Below, one piece after another: positions 48,351 to 56,969 of a DNA stretch of 64,000 nt; position 1 is the first letter of the stretch; the number at the start of each line of letters is the position of its first letter. The position numbers and the translations under genes were made by a program. Location of the stretch: positions 744,001 to 808,000 of the forward strand of contig NZ_BAYE01000001.1 in the NCBI RefSeq assembly GCF_000685095.1, read 5' to 3'. The notes beneath the pieces were generated by a model. It was not told the origin of the DNA and searched no databases. It was given only the letters and a program-made list of their open reading frames with translations. The DNA is from Paraburkholderia caledonica NBRC 102488. GTDB taxonomy: Bacteria; Pseudomonadota; Gammaproteobacteria; Burkholderiales; Burkholderiaceae.

Positions 48351-49373
48351 ATGACCACGAAGGGCACGATTCTGGTAACGGGCGGCGCGGGCTTCATCGG
48401 TTCGCACACCTGCGTTGAACTGCTGAACGGTGGCTACGACGTCGTGGTAATCGACAATCTCGTGAACAGCAACCGCGAGTCGCTGCGGCGCGTGGAGCGA
48501 ATCGCAGGCCGCGCCGTCGAGTTCTACGAAGCGGACGCGCGCGACGAGGCAGCGCTCAACCGTGTTTTCGACGCGCACCCGATTACCGGCGCCATCCACT
48601 TTGCCGCGTTGAAAGCGGTGGGCGAGTCGGTTGCGAAGCCGATCGAGTACTACAGCAACAACGTGGGCAGCCTGCTCGCGCTGCTCGGCGTGATGCGCGA
48701 TCGCAACGTCAAGCAGTTCGTGTTCAGTTCTTCGGCGACGGTGTACGGCGTGCCGAAAAGCTCGCCCATCGACGAATCGTTTCCGCTGTCGGCCACGAAC
48801 CCGTATGGTCAGTCGAAGCTGATTGCCGAACAGGTGTTGCGCGATCTCGAAGTGGCCGATCCCTCGTGGCGCATTGCCACGCTGCGCTATTTCAATCCGG
48901 TCGGCGCGCATGAAAGTGGGCTGATCGGCGAAGATCCGGCGGGCGTTCCGAACAACCTGATGCCGTATGTCGCGCAGGTCGCGGTCGGCAAGCTCGACAA
49001 GCTGCGCGTGTTCGGCGGCGACTATGAAACGCCCGACGGCACCGGCGTGCGTGACTATATTCACGTGGTGGATCTCGCGCGCGGGCATCTGGCCGCGCTC
49101 GATGCGCTCGTCAAACGCGACGCGAGCTTCGTCGTCAATCTCGGGACGGGCCAGGGTTACAGCGTGATCGACGTCGTGAAGGCGTTCGAGAAGGCGTCGG
49201 GGCGGCCGGTGCCGTATGAGATCGTGGCGCGCCGTCCGGGCGATGTGGCGTCATGCTTTGCCGATCCGCGCGCCGCATTGGAACTGCTCGGCTGGCGCGC
49301 GGAGTTCGGTATCGAAAGAATGTGTGCGGATCACTGGCGGTGGCAGTCCGCAAATCCGGACGGCTTTCGCTGA
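48351..49373 (+). CDS. galE: UDP-glucose 4-epimerase
   Basis: This 340-residue SDR-extended enzyme interconverts UDP-glucose and UDP-galactose. It starts MTTKGTILVTGGAGFIGSHT with the GxxGxxG NAD motif, then VVVIDNLVNSNRESL, the Ser of FSSSATVYG and the catalytic Y-x3-K in NPYGQSKLIAEQ. RYFNPVGAHESGLIGEDPAG and a late YAGRPGDVA-like segment (ARRPGDVASCFADP) confirm GalE. The RBS AACGGAG precedes the ATG. It supplies UDP-galactose to the glycan genes just upstream. Confidence 0.93.
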   Translation: MTTKGTILVTGGAGFIGSHTCVELLNGGYDVVVIDNLVNSNRESLRRVERIAGRAVEFYEADARDEAALNRVFDAHPITGAIHFAALKAVGESVAKPIEYYSNNVGSLLALLGVMRDRNVKQFVFSSSATVYGVPKSSPIDESFPLSATNPYGQSKLIAEQVLRDLEVADPSWRIATLRYFNPVGAHESGLIGEDPAGVPNNLMPYVAQVAVGKLDKLRVFGGDYETPDGTGVRDYIHVVDLARGHLAALDALVKRDASFVVNLGTGQGYSVIDVVKAFEKASGRPVPYEIVARRPGDVASCFADPRAALELLGWRAEFGIERMCADHWRWQSANPDGFR

Positions 49374-49395
49374 TCCCTGTCGCGGCGAGGTTGCG

Positions 49396-49420
49396 CGGAT
49401 GCCACTAAACGCGGCATCCG
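49396..49420 (+). terminator. Hairpin after galE, likely operon terminator
   Basis: CGGATGCC (49396–49403) and GGCATCCG (49413–49420) form a perfect 8-bp stem with a 9-nt loop, 22 bp after the galE stop, followed by a weak T-containing stretch. It probably ends the glycan operon. From 49421 to 49742 I see no gene, only degenerate DNA. Confidence 0.55.
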
Positions 49421-49742
49421 TGCATTTCTGCCCGCTGTCTCCCGCCCCCTGCTTCCGCCTGACTCCCTTTTCTGGTACCGCCACGACGTTTTGCTGAGTA
49501 TGCAGCCCGATGTCTGATTCGCGACAGGGATACGAGCGCTTTACTTCACCCAGGCTGCAAAGCCCGACACGCTGCCAGCGCTGCCGCAGACGGATGGTGC
49601 TGCCACACCTTTGCGCAGCGTTGAGGCCGCCCCCCGGTTCGCCGCATCCCATGCTAGTGTGTCACTGGTGCCTTCAGACATGTGCGACGTGACACGATAG
49701 TCCACTTGTCTTTCTTTCCCAATCAAGCCAGTTCGCCCCGCC

Positions 49743-50249
49743 TCAAGGATGCACGCCGGGTAGAAGACGCGTATCCAGCGCAAACCGCTCGTCGTTTCGA
49801 AGCCTGAAAGTTCCGGTTGCCGTCGCAGTGTCGATCAGAAGATTCCACGAATGGCCGCTGACAACACTGGGGATCAAGACCAGAGGATGCTCGGACAACA
49901 GTGCGTCACCAAACGCCTGCTGATTGGGACTGATGGTGCCGGACTGAAGCCAGTTGGGATTGGGAATGGCCGATTTCTGGAGGACATAGACAGGTGCCGC
50001 ATCAATTTCGACTTCCAGCAGTCGATGCGGGACTGTGTCCAGCACATTGAAACCCTTGTGCACGGCCACTTCAAGGATGGTGGTGGCCGGGTCGAGCGAC
50101 GTGTAGATCACACGTCGCCCCTTTGAGGACCAACGACCTCCAACCTGAAAGGCGCCTTCTGCTGTGTCCCACGTGGGCACGTACTTTTCGCGCTCCAGTC
50201 GCCAGGCGACGAAACCGCTGCTGCCCAAAGCAGCCGGCAGCGGCGTCAA
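49743..50249 (-). CDS. RES-domain toxin (NAD+-depleting type) of a RES/Xre module
   Basis: This 168-residue protein is a RES domain with the three name-giving residues: Arg39 in VGGRWSSKG, Glu60 in TTILEVAVH and Ser128 in LIPSVVSG. RES toxins are ADP-ribosyltransferase-like enzymes that degrade NAD+ and stop growth. The proposed start is TTG at 50249, overlapping the TGA stop of the upstream antitoxin gene, giving coupled translation. No in-frame ATG gives the full domain. The neighbouring gene is an Xre/MbcA/ParS antitoxin, as expected. Confidence 0.85.
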   Translation of the reverse strand: MTPLPAALGSSGFVAWRLEREKYVPTWDTAEGAFQVGGRWSSKGRRVIYTSLDPATTILEVAVHKGFNVLDTVPHRLLEVEIDAAPVYVLQKSAIPNPNWLQSGTISPNQQAFGDALLSEHPLVLIPSVVSGHSWNLLIDTATATGTFRLRNDERFALDTRLLPGVHP

Positions 50250-50818
50250 GCGTAAACCCCGTAGTCCATTCTGGTGAGCAACGCCTTGACGAGTTCCGTT
50301 CCTTCAGAGCTTTGCAGCAGGTCGATCGGCCGTCGCTGATCCAGCGCCAGGGCTGGTTTCAGGAGCCAGCGTTCGGCCTCCTCCTGGGAACCAAGCACGT
50401 CGATCGCGTGCTCCGTTATAGCGGCGAGCCGAAGCAGTCGGTCACTGGCGTTGCTGTCGAGCCGCCGGTCCGCGTCCTTCCCCCGCTGAAGCGTTCTCTC
50501 ACTTACGCCGATGGCCTGCAGAACAGCATCCTTCTGGACTAGTTCATAGGAATCCATCATGGTCCTCGCGAGCAGAACCGGCAGACCTCGGGTGACCATA
50601 TCGTGCACCATGAGCGGCTCCATGTCGGCGAACCGTTCGAGCCCTTTTGCGCTCAGGCGGTCCATGTGCGAATCCGCCGGTTTCGCACGCTCCCGGTCAT
50701 CATGCTGTGACTCGCCCCGCGAATGAATCAACAGCCCAATTTCATGCAGTAACTTCCCGAAGCGCGCCGCTCCGATGGAAGGAGGCGCTTCTACGGGCTT
50801 TTCGACTGTGGCAACCAT
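50246..50818 (-). CDS. Xre/MbcA/ParS-type antitoxin (DUF2384)
   Basis: This 190-residue antitoxin has an N-terminal HTH-like region and a C-terminal MbcA/ParS/Xre toxin-binding domain with DAVLQAIGVSERTLQRGKDA and LLRLAAITEHAIDVLGSQEE, then AERWLLKPALALDQRRPIDL. This is the standard partner of RES toxins. The ATG at 50818 follows AAGGAG (50825–50830). It is first in the operon, before the toxin gene. The promoter at 50849–50877 contains a palindrome inside its spacer, a classic autorepression layout. Confidence 0.88.
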   Translation of the reverse strand: MVATVEKPVEAPPSIGAARFGKLLHEIGLLIHSRGESQHDDRERAKPADSHMDRLSAKGLERFADMEPLMVHDMVTRGLPVLLARTMMDSYELVQKDAVLQAIGVSERTLQRGKDADRRLDSNASDRLLRLAAITEHAIDVLGSQEEAERWLLKPALALDQRRPIDLLQSSEGTELVKALLTRMDYGVYA

Positions 50819-50831
50819 ACCGGACTCCTTT

Positions 50832-50845
50832 CCGTCATGTGTCGG
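50832..50845. promoter_or_regulatory. Imperfect second operator of the RES/Xre promoter
   Basis: CCGTCATGTGTCGG is an imperfect copy of the palindrome at 50855–50866, sharing the TGTGTCG half. It lies between the -10 and the start codon of the antitoxin gene, where a second repressor site would block transcription. Confidence 0.4.
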
Positions 50846-50848
50846 TCA

Positions 50849-50877
50849 ATTATACGACACGTGTCGCACGCATTCAA
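50849..50877 (-). promoter_or_regulatory. Sigma-70 promoter of the RES/Xre operon with embedded palindromic operator
   Basis: On the minus strand, TTGAAT (50872–50877) and a perfect TATAAT (50849–50854) are exactly 17 bp apart. The spacer end contains the perfect 12-bp palindrome CGACACGTGTCG (50855–50866), directly abutting the -10. This is an ideal site for autorepression by the antitoxin. Confidence 0.75.
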
Positions 50878-51346
50878 CGTGGATGCGTCACGGATGCGCG
50901 ACCGCTCTCGACGCGTGTCCGGGCGGCTGACGCCGAGCGTTGGGTGGGCCGCGCAAGCGGGACGACGTCGGCCCGGCAATCCATGCCGCAGGAGGACAGG
51001 GGAAACGGGCAGGCCGTCGGGGCCACCGCCGGCGCCGCGACGCAGGACGCATGTCGACCGCCACGACCGGGTCCCGGCCGCCCTCTTCCTCGATATCCAG
51101 GAACGAAGGGTATGAAAGCCACAACTATCTAGCCCCTTCGTTTTCGGAATTCCGCAGCGGCGCGCGCGAAGGCAATTCTCGGCGCAATATTAAAAAATTA
51201 GGTCGCATCTCGATGCGAACTGTCACCGATCTTGAAATCTGATTTTCAGGTGATAAATAGGCGTTCTGTCGACAGCATGGCCGGATCGCTGGCCGTTCAC
51301 GTTCACGCCGCTCGGACGTTCAAGCGTCGGCGCCGCACCCGCGACC
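50878..51346. other. Non-coding, compositionally mixed region
   Basis: No convincing gene is visible in this stretch. Short frames occur on both strands but have no start signal, family resemblance or steady codon bias. GC falls between about 51170 and 51260. It has the look of degraded or acquired DNA between the toxin–antitoxin module and the LysR–dehalogenase cluster. Confidence 0.4.
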
Positions 51347-51402
51347 CGCCATTCGCCATCCGCCATCCGCCATCCGCCATCCGCCATCCGCCGTCCGCCG
51401 TC
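51347..51402. repeat. Heptanucleotide tandem repeat (CGCCATC)
   Basis: Eight head-to-tail 7-bp units are present: one CGCCATT, five CGCCATC and two CGCCGTC. It lies outside any real gene, about 190 bp downstream of the LysR stop. Such arrays vary in copy number between strains. It is too short and spacer-less to be a CRISPR. Confidence 0.9.
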
Positions 51403-51592
51403 CGATCGTAAGGGCCACCGTCATGCGCTATGAAGCCCGCAGACCTATTGAATCGCGACATGAAAATAGCGGATGTCGGAGTTCCGGATCTCCACCCGAA
51501 AATCAGGCGCATTCGGGTCGAATCATCGTCTCCGGTTGCAAGGTAGCTGCCCTGGGGGCCTCGGAACATATCGGAAAGGGCAAGGCCGCGTG

Positions 51593-52495
51593 TTACCCGA
51601 TTGTCCAGGGCCTACGGAGATACTCGCCGAGAAAGTCGACAAAGGTCCTCAGCTTGACCGAAAGCTGGTTGCGCTCCAGATAGATCGCGTGGATGTCGGC
51701 ATCCGGCAGCGACCAGTCCGCGAGCAATGGCACGAGTTGGCCGCGGGCGAGATGTCCCTCGATTTCCCACTGCGATCGCACGACGAGTCCGCGACCTTCG
51801 AGCGCCCAATGAAGCACGACGCTGCCGTCGTTGCTGGCCAACGCCCCATCGACCTTGACCGTCTCCGTGCGCTTGCCACGAGAGAAATGCCATGTGCCGT
51901 AAGCCGACTCGTTCTCGCGGAGAACAATGCACGCATGCCGTGTCAGATCGTGTGGCACCGAAGGCTTGCCGTGCCGCGCCACGTAGTCGGGCGACGCGCA
52001 CACGATTCGCCTGTTCTCGAGCAGGAGCCGCGCGTTGATGCGCGCATCGGGAACCTCGCCGAAGCGAATGCCGAGATCGAAACCCTCGTCCTGAAGACTC
52101 ATCGGCCGGTCCGTGAGTTGCAGCAGGATTTTCATTGCCGGATAGCGCTCGACGAACTCCGACACCGCCGGCGCGATACGCGCGCGCCCGAACCCAAACG
52201 ACGCATTCACCCTCAGCAAGCCGGTCGGTTCGCCACGGCTTTGCGTGACGCGATGCTCCAGTTCCGACAACTCGTCCAGAATGCGCGAGCCGCTCGATAA
52301 GTAGAGCTCGCCCTCCGGTGTGAGGCTCAGACGTCGCGTCGTGCGGTTCATCAAGCGCACGCCGAGGCGCCGTTCCAGTCGCGCCAGCCGCTTGCTGATC
52401 GCCGGCGGCGTCACGCCTAGCTCGCGCGCGGCCGCCGCCAGATTGCGGTGCCGCGCCACGAGTGCGAACAGGCTCAGGTCCGAGAAACCATCCAT
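51593..52495 (-). CDS. LysR-family regulator divergent from the dehalogenase operon
   Basis: This 300-residue LysR regulator has the HTH in FALVARHRNLAAAARELGVT and PPAISKRLARLERRLGVRLM, then NRTTRRLSLTPEGELYLSSG. The effector domain includes DLGIRFGEVPDARINARLLL and the end VDFLGEYLRRPW. It resembles the DmlR/AaeR-like group that often controls dicarboxylate or aromatic acid genes. It is divergent from the hydrolase gene at 52610 with a 114-bp shared promoter region containing a palindrome. Activation of that operon by its substrate is the likely role. Confidence 0.88.
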   Translation of the reverse strand: MDGFSDLSLFALVARHRNLAAAARELGVTPPAISKRLARLERRLGVRLMNRTTRRLSLTPEGELYLSSGSRILDELSELEHRVTQSRGEPTGLLRVNASFGFGRARIAPAVSEFVERYPAMKILLQLTDRPMSLQDEGFDLGIRFGEVPDARINARLLLENRRIVCASPDYVARHGKPSVPHDLTRHACIVLRENESAYGTWHFSRGKRTETVKVDGALASNDGSVVLHWALEGRGLVVRSQWEIEGHLARGQLVPLLADWSLPDADIHAIYLERNQLSVKLRTFVDFLGEYLRRPWTIG

Positions 52496-52567
52496 CTGCG
52501 TGCTCCAAGATCCGCCGATTCATTCCTTTAAGTTACGGCCGGAATGCTTTCAAGGAAACCAAATCGT

Positions 52568-52579
52568 TTGATTCATCAA
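52568..52579. promoter_or_regulatory. Palindrome in the LysR/hydrolase intergenic region
   Basis: TTGAT and ATCAA are separated by TC, giving a 12-bp palindrome with an AT-rich flank of the T-N11-A kind bound by LysR regulators. It lies 30 bp before the hydrolase start. LysR binding here is inference. Confidence 0.45.
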
Positions 52580-52609
52580 TTAGACTCGAATCACGATCAG
52601 GAGACAACC

Positions 52610-53488
52610 ATGTTTGAAGGTTTCAGCAGCGTGTCGGCGACCGTCGACGACGTACGCATTCACGCAATTCGGGGCGGGCGCGGCCCCGCCCTGCTGCTCT
52701 TGCACGGGCATCCCCAAACGCATGTGATCTGGCACAAGGTGGCGCCGACGCTGGCGAAGCATTTCACAGTGATCGCTGCCGATTTGCGCGGCTACGGCGA
52801 CAGCGGCAAGCCGCCGGGCACGGCCGATCATGTGAACTACGCGAAGCGCCGCCTGGCGCTCGATCAGATCGGACTCATGCGCTCGCTTGGACATGAATCC
52901 TTCGCGGTGATCGGCCACGATCGGGGCGGGCGCGTCGCGGCTCGCATGGCGCTCGATCACCAGGATGTCGTGACGCGCCTCGTGACGCTCGATGTTGCGC
53001 CGACGCTCGCGATGTATGAGCAGACCTCGTTCGACTTCGCGCGCGCGTATTGGCACTGGTTCATGCTGGTGCGTCCCGCTCCGTTCCCCGAGACGCTCAT
53101 CCGTGCGGACCCCGATCTATATCTCAGGCAAACCATCGGTGCGCGTAGTGCCGGTCTCGCGCCGTTCACGGCGGCGGCTTATGCGGAATATCTCCGTTGT
53201 CTGTCCGACCCCGATACAGCTCACGGCATCTGTGAGGACTATCGCGCGAGCGTGACGATCGACCTCGAACACGACCGCGCGACGCTCGCATCGCCGCAGC
53301 GGATCGGTTGTCCGTTCATGGCGCTGTGGGGTGCTGAAGGCGTGATCGAACAATGCTTCGATCCGCTCGCCGAATGGCGGGCGTATGCGCCGAACGTGCA
53401 GGGCGAGGCGCTGCCTTGCGGCCACTACATCCCCGAGGAAGCGCCCGGCCAGCTTCTCGAACGCGTGCTGCCATTTCTAACCGAGTAA
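52610..53488 (+). CDS. Alpha/beta hydrolase of the haloacetate (fluoroacetate) dehalogenase family
   Basis: This 292-residue hydrolase begins MFEGFSSVSATVDDVRIHAI, following CAGGAGA. Its nucleophile elbow is GHD104R105GGR108, with Asp in place of Ser, and the two arginines that hold the substrate carboxylate. Asp128 and His272 (CGHYIPEEAPG) complete the triad, and His149–Trp150 (AYWHWFML) with a Tyr at 211 match the fluoride pocket. This is the known pattern of fluoroacetate dehalogenases such as FAc-DEX, which hydrolyse haloacetates to glycolate. Substrate range needs testing; some relatives prefer chloroacetate or have other substrates. It heads the operon with the LeuCD-like pair and dctA. 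Confidence 0.85.
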   Translation: MFEGFSSVSATVDDVRIHAIRGGRGPALLLLHGHPQTHVIWHKVAPTLAKHFTVIAADLRGYGDSGKPPGTADHVNYAKRRLALDQIGLMRSLGHESFAVIGHDRGGRVAARMALDHQDVVTRLVTLDVAPTLAMYEQTSFDFARAYWHWFMLVRPAPFPETLIRADPDLYLRQTIGARSAGLAPFTAAAYAEYLRCLSDPDTAHGICEDYRASVTIDLEHDRATLASPQRIGCPFMALWGAEGVIEQCFDPLAEWRAYAPNVQGEALPCGHYIPEEAPGQLLERVLPFLTE

Positions 53489-53492
53489 TCCC

Positions 53493-54911
53493 ATGTCCGA
53501 ACGAACCCTTTACCAGAAGCTCGTCGATTCGCACACCGTGTCGCGTATCGACGAACTCAACGTGCTGCTGTACGCCGATCTGCATCTGATGAACGAGTAC
53601 ACCAGCCCGCAAGCATTCAGCGCGCTCAATGCACGAGGCCGCGCGGTGCGCCGTCCGCGACAGCAGCTCGCCGTCGTGAGCCACATCATTCCAACGCACG
53701 CCGAGTCGCCGCGCGTGATTCGCGATGCAGCGTCACTGTTGCAGGCGCAGAACCTGGCGAGCAACTGCGAACGCGCTGGCATCCGGCTTTTTGGGGAGAA
53801 CGACCCGCTGCAAGGCATCGAGCACATCGTCGCGCCCGAACTCGGGCTGGTTCGCCCCGGCATGGTCGTGCTGTGCGGTGACAGTCATACGACTACGTAC
53901 GGCGCGCTCGGCGCACTGGGCTTCGGCATCGGCACGTCTGAAGTCGAGCACGTGCTCGCGACGCAAACGCTCGTGTACCGGGTCGCGCGGACCATGCGCA
54001 TCACGATCGATGGCGCCCTTCCGTATGGCACGTCGTCGAAGGATGTCGTCATCTGGATGACCAGCAGGATCGGCGCGCAAGGCGCGCGTGGTTATGCCGT
54101 GGAATTCGCCGGTTCGACGATCGCATCGCTTTCGGCCGAGGCGCGCATGACTTTGTGCAACATGACGGTCGAAGTCGGCGCGCGCGCCGCGCTGATCGCG
54201 CCTGATGCGATTACCTACGAATACGTGCGCGCCCACACGCCGTCACTCGACGATACGGCGTGGAAAGCCGCAATCGAGGACTGGCGAGGCCTGCATTCCG
54301 ACGTCGGCGCGCACTTCGACGCCGAGCACCGCTTCGACGCGCGGAACATCGCCCCGTTTGTCACTTGGGGCACCAGTCCTGACCAGGCTATCGCCATCGA
54401 TCAACCGATCCCCGACGAAGCCGCGCAAACGACGCCCAGCGCCGCCGCATCGCTGCGCCGCGCGCTCGACTACATGGGACTCACGGCCAATCGGTTGCTT
54501 GCGGGCACGCGGATCGACCGCGTGTTCGTCGGCTCGTGCACCAACGGACGCATCGAAGACTTGCGCACCGTGGCCGCCATCGTGCGCGGCAGGCACATCG
54601 CGGCAGGCGTGCGCGCGATGGTTGTGCCTGGCTCGGGCAGCGTGCGCCGGGCGGCCCAGGAGGAAGGCATCGCGAAGACGCTAATCGACGCGGGCTTCGA
54701 ATGGCGCGAGCCAGGCTGCTCGATGTGTCTCGCGATGAACGACGACGTGCTCGGCGCCGGAGAACGCTGCGCGTCCACCACCAACCGCAATTTCGAAGGC
54801 CGCCAGGGACGCGGCGGCCGCACGCATCTAATGAGTCCGGCGATGGCGGCGGCCGCCGCGCTGACCGGCTGCATCACCGATGTCCGCACGCTGGAGGTAC
54901 CTGCATCATGA
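53493..54911 (+). CDS. Aconitase-superfamily (LeuC-like) hydro-lyase large subunit
   Basis: This 472-residue protein starts 5 bp after the hydrolase stop. It is close to the 3-isopropylmalate dehydratase large subunit: TLYQKLVDSHTVSRIDELNV, the CGDSHTTTYGALGALGFGIG segment and GTSEVEHVLATQTL. The 4Fe-4S cysteines are Cys349 (FVGSCTNGR), Cys409 and Cys412 (PGCSMCLAMN). It is intact, but no leuB or leuA is nearby, so a role in leucine synthesis is doubtful. The family also contains maleate, citraconate and dimethylmaleate hydratases, and DctA next door suggests such a C4/C5-dicarboxylate substrate. Confidence 0.88.
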   Translation: MSERTLYQKLVDSHTVSRIDELNVLLYADLHLMNEYTSPQAFSALNARGRAVRRPRQQLAVVSHIIPTHAESPRVIRDAASLLQAQNLASNCERAGIRLFGENDPLQGIEHIVAPELGLVRPGMVVLCGDSHTTTYGALGALGFGIGTSEVEHVLATQTLVYRVARTMRITIDGALPYGTSSKDVVIWMTSRIGAQGARGYAVEFAGSTIASLSAEARMTLCNMTVEVGARAALIAPDAITYEYVRAHTPSLDDTAWKAAIEDWRGLHSDVGAHFDAEHRFDARNIAPFVTWGTSPDQAIAIDQPIPDEAAQTTPSAAASLRRALDYMGLTANRLLAGTRIDRVFVGSCTNGRIEDLRTVAAIVRGRHIAAGVRAMVVPGSGSVRRAAQEEGIAKTLIDAGFEWREPGCSMCLAMNDDVLGAGERCASTTNRNFEGRQGRGGRTHLMSPAMAAAAALTGCITDVRTLEVPAS

Positions 54912-55522
54912 CCCGACTCACGATCATTCAGGGCAGCGCCGCGCCGTTGCCGATCGACAATCTAGACACCGATCAGATCATGCCGAAGCAGTTCCTGCGC
55001 ATCATCGACAAAGCGGGGCTCGCCGACGGTCTGTTGTACGACCTGCGCTTCGACGAGCAGGGTGCGCCTCGGGCGGACTGCGTTCTCAACCGGAGCGCTT
55101 ACGCGAACGCGAGCATCCTGATCGGCGGCGCGAACTTCGGCTGCGGGTCGAGCCGCGAACACGCTGTGTGGGGATTGCAGCAATACGGCTTCCAGGCCGT
55201 CATCGCGCCGAGCTTTGCGGAAATCTTCTACTTCAACGCAATGAATAACCGTCTGTTGCTCGTGCAACTGGAGCCCGACGCCATCGATGCGCTGACACAC
55301 CAGGCGATCGAAACGCCCGGCATATCGATGTCGATCGATCTCGAAGAGCAGATGGTGAGGTCCGCGTCGGGTGAGCGGTATGCGTATCCGATTGGCGCTC
55401 GCCACAAGCGCATGGTGATCGAAGGCATGGATACCGTCGACCTGACGCTCGACTCCCTTGCCGAGATCGAAGCGTTCGAGCGGTTGCATTTCGCCCGGCA
55501 TCCCTGGGCGCAAGTGATGTAA
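54908..55522 (+). CDS. Aconitase-superfamily (LeuD-like) hydro-lyase small subunit
   Basis: This 204-residue swivelling-domain subunit starts ATGACC at 54908, overlapping the large subunit by 4 bp (ATGA). Family features are [20 protein letters not shown], the active-site segment [15 protein letters not shown] and [19 protein letters not shown]. It pairs with the LeuC-like protein to form the active enzyme. Substrate-determining loops differ from biosynthetic LeuD in ways I cannot interpret by eye. Confidence 0.88.
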   Translation: MTRLTIIQGSAAPLPIDNLDTDQIMPKQFLRIIDKAGLADGLLYDLRFDEQGAPRADCVLNRSAYANASILIGGANFGCGSSREHAVWGLQQYGFQAVIAPSFAEIFYFNAMNNRLLLVQLEPDAIDALTHQAIETPGISMSIDLEEQMVRSASGERYAYPIGARHKRMVIEGMDTVDLTLDSLAEIEAFERLHFARHPWAQVM

Positions 55523-55631
55523 CCGCACTTCCCGCCGCGCGGCGCAGCGGCGTCCCTGTTTTCGCCAGGCCGATTCCCCTCCGATCGAAGAAGGGAAGGG
55601 CTTCCCTTTGCCTCAATCAACGAGGAGACAC

Positions 55632-56969
55632 ATGAAACGCAAACCGTTCTACACGATTCTCTATGTCCAGGTGCTGGCTGCCATTATTGCCGGCGTGCTA
55701 CTCGGCCACTTCGCACCGCAAGCCGCGGTTGCGTTGAAGCCGCTCGGCGATCTGTTCATCAAGCTCGTGCGGATGATCATCGGGCCGGTGATTTTCTGCA
55801 CGGTCGTGACGGGCATCGCCGGCATGCAGGACATGAAGAAGGTCGGCCGTGTCGGCGGCAAGGCGCTGCTCTATTTCGAAGCGGCATCCACGCTTGCCCT
55901 GGCGATCGGTTTGCTCGCCGCGCATGTGCTCGCGCCTGGCAAGGGCTTCAATGTCGATCCGGCGACGCTCGACGCGCGCGCCGTGTCGGGCTATGCGGCG
56001 CAGGCGGCGCATGGCGACGGCATCGCCGGATTCATCGCGCATGTGATACCCGAAACGTTTGTTGGTGCGCTGGTTCAGGGCGATATCCTTCCCGTGCTGC
56101 TGATCGCGATGCTATTCGGCACCGCGCTGGCGCTGATGGGCGAGCCCGCCGCGCCGGTCACGCACCTGGTCGAGACCCTCTCGAAGGCGTTTTTCCGCAT
56201 TGTTCGCATGGTCACCAGTCTCGCGCCGATCGGCGCCTTCGGCGCGATGGCCTTCACGATCGGCCGATACGGCATCGTCTCGCTGCTGCCGATGCTCAAG
56301 CTCATCGGCGCCTTCTATCTGACCGCATTTCTGTTCGTGGCGATCGGGCTCGGCATCGTCGCGCGTCTGTGCAGGTTCAGTCTCTGGCGTTTCCTGTTCT
56401 ATATCCGCGACGAGCTGCTGATCGTGCTCGGTACGTCGACGTCCGAAGCGGCGTTGCCGCAACTAATGGACAAGCTCGAACGTATGGGCTGCCCGCGCGG
56501 TATCGTGGGGCTAGTCGTGCCGACCGGTTACTCGTTCAATCTGGATGGCACCAACATCTACATGACGCTCGCGGTGCTGTTTCTCGCGCAGGCGACCAAT
56601 ACGCAGCTGTCCTTCGCGCAGGAAATCACGCTGTTGCTCGTCACGATGCTGACCTCGAAAGGATCGACGGGCGTGACGGGCGCGGGCTTCATCACGCTTG
56701 CTGCAAGCCTGTCCGTCGTGCCGACCGTTCCTGTCAGTGCGATGGTGCTAATTCTCGGCATCGATCGCTTCATGTCCGAATGCAGAGCGTTGACCAACAT
56801 CGTGGGCAATGGCGTGGCGACGATCGTGGTATCGGCGTGGGAAGGCGGGCTTGATCGAACGAAACTCGCAATGGCGTTGGGCGATGCCGGGCAGGTCGAA
56901 GGCTGTTTGCATTCACCGGGCCCATGCGAACCGACCGCTAATGATCGCGAGACGGTCCCTTACAAATGA
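55632..56969 (+). CDS. dctA: C4-dicarboxylate:cation symporter DctA
   Basis: This 445-residue DAACS-family symporter closely follows E. coli Dct[61 protein letters not shown] (HP1 region), [20 protein letters not shown] and [20 protein letters not shown]. It imports succinate, fumarate, malate and related acids with Na+ or protons. The start at 55632 follows GAGGAGA. It is 109 bp after the LeuD-like gene on the same strand, so it likely supplies the substrate for the hydro-lyase or exploits its product. Confidence 0.92.
   Translation: MKRKPFYTILYVQVLAAIIAGVLLGHFAPQAAVALKPLGDLFIKLVRMIIGPVIFCTVVTGIAGMQDMKKVGRVGGKALLYFEAASTLALAIGLLAAHVLAPGKGFNVDPATLDARAVSGYAAQAAHGDGIAGFIAHVIPETFVGALVQGDILPVLLIAMLFGTALALMGEPAAPVTHLVETLSKAFFRIVRMVTSLAPIGAFGAMAFTIGRYGIVSLLPMLKLIGAFYLTAFLFVAIGLGIVARLCRFSLWRFLFYIRDELLIVLGTSTSEAALPQLMDKLERMGCPRGIVGLVVPTGYSFNLDGTNIYMTLAVLFLAQATNTQLSFAQEITLLLVTMLTSKGSTGVTGAGFITLAASLSVVPTVPVSAMVLILGIDRFMSECRALTNIVGNGVATIVVSAWEGGLDRTKLAMALGDAGQVEGCLHSPGPCEPTANDRETVPYK

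Noticed and set aside
49421..49742. Small frames on both strands after galE
   Set aside because: No start signals, no codon-bias continuity and no family resemblance.
51347..51402. Possible CRISPR array
   Set aside because: Repeat units are 7 bp and directly abut each other with no spacers; it is a simple tandem repeat.
51303..51569. An 88-codon minus-strand frame with Gly-Trp-Arg-Met repeats
   Set aside because: The repeated peptide is a direct translation of the heptamer array and has no support as a gene.
53493..55522. Biosynthetic leuC/leuD for leucine
   Set aside because: No leuA or leuB is present and the context is catabolic; kept as a LeuCD-like hydro-lyase pair instead.
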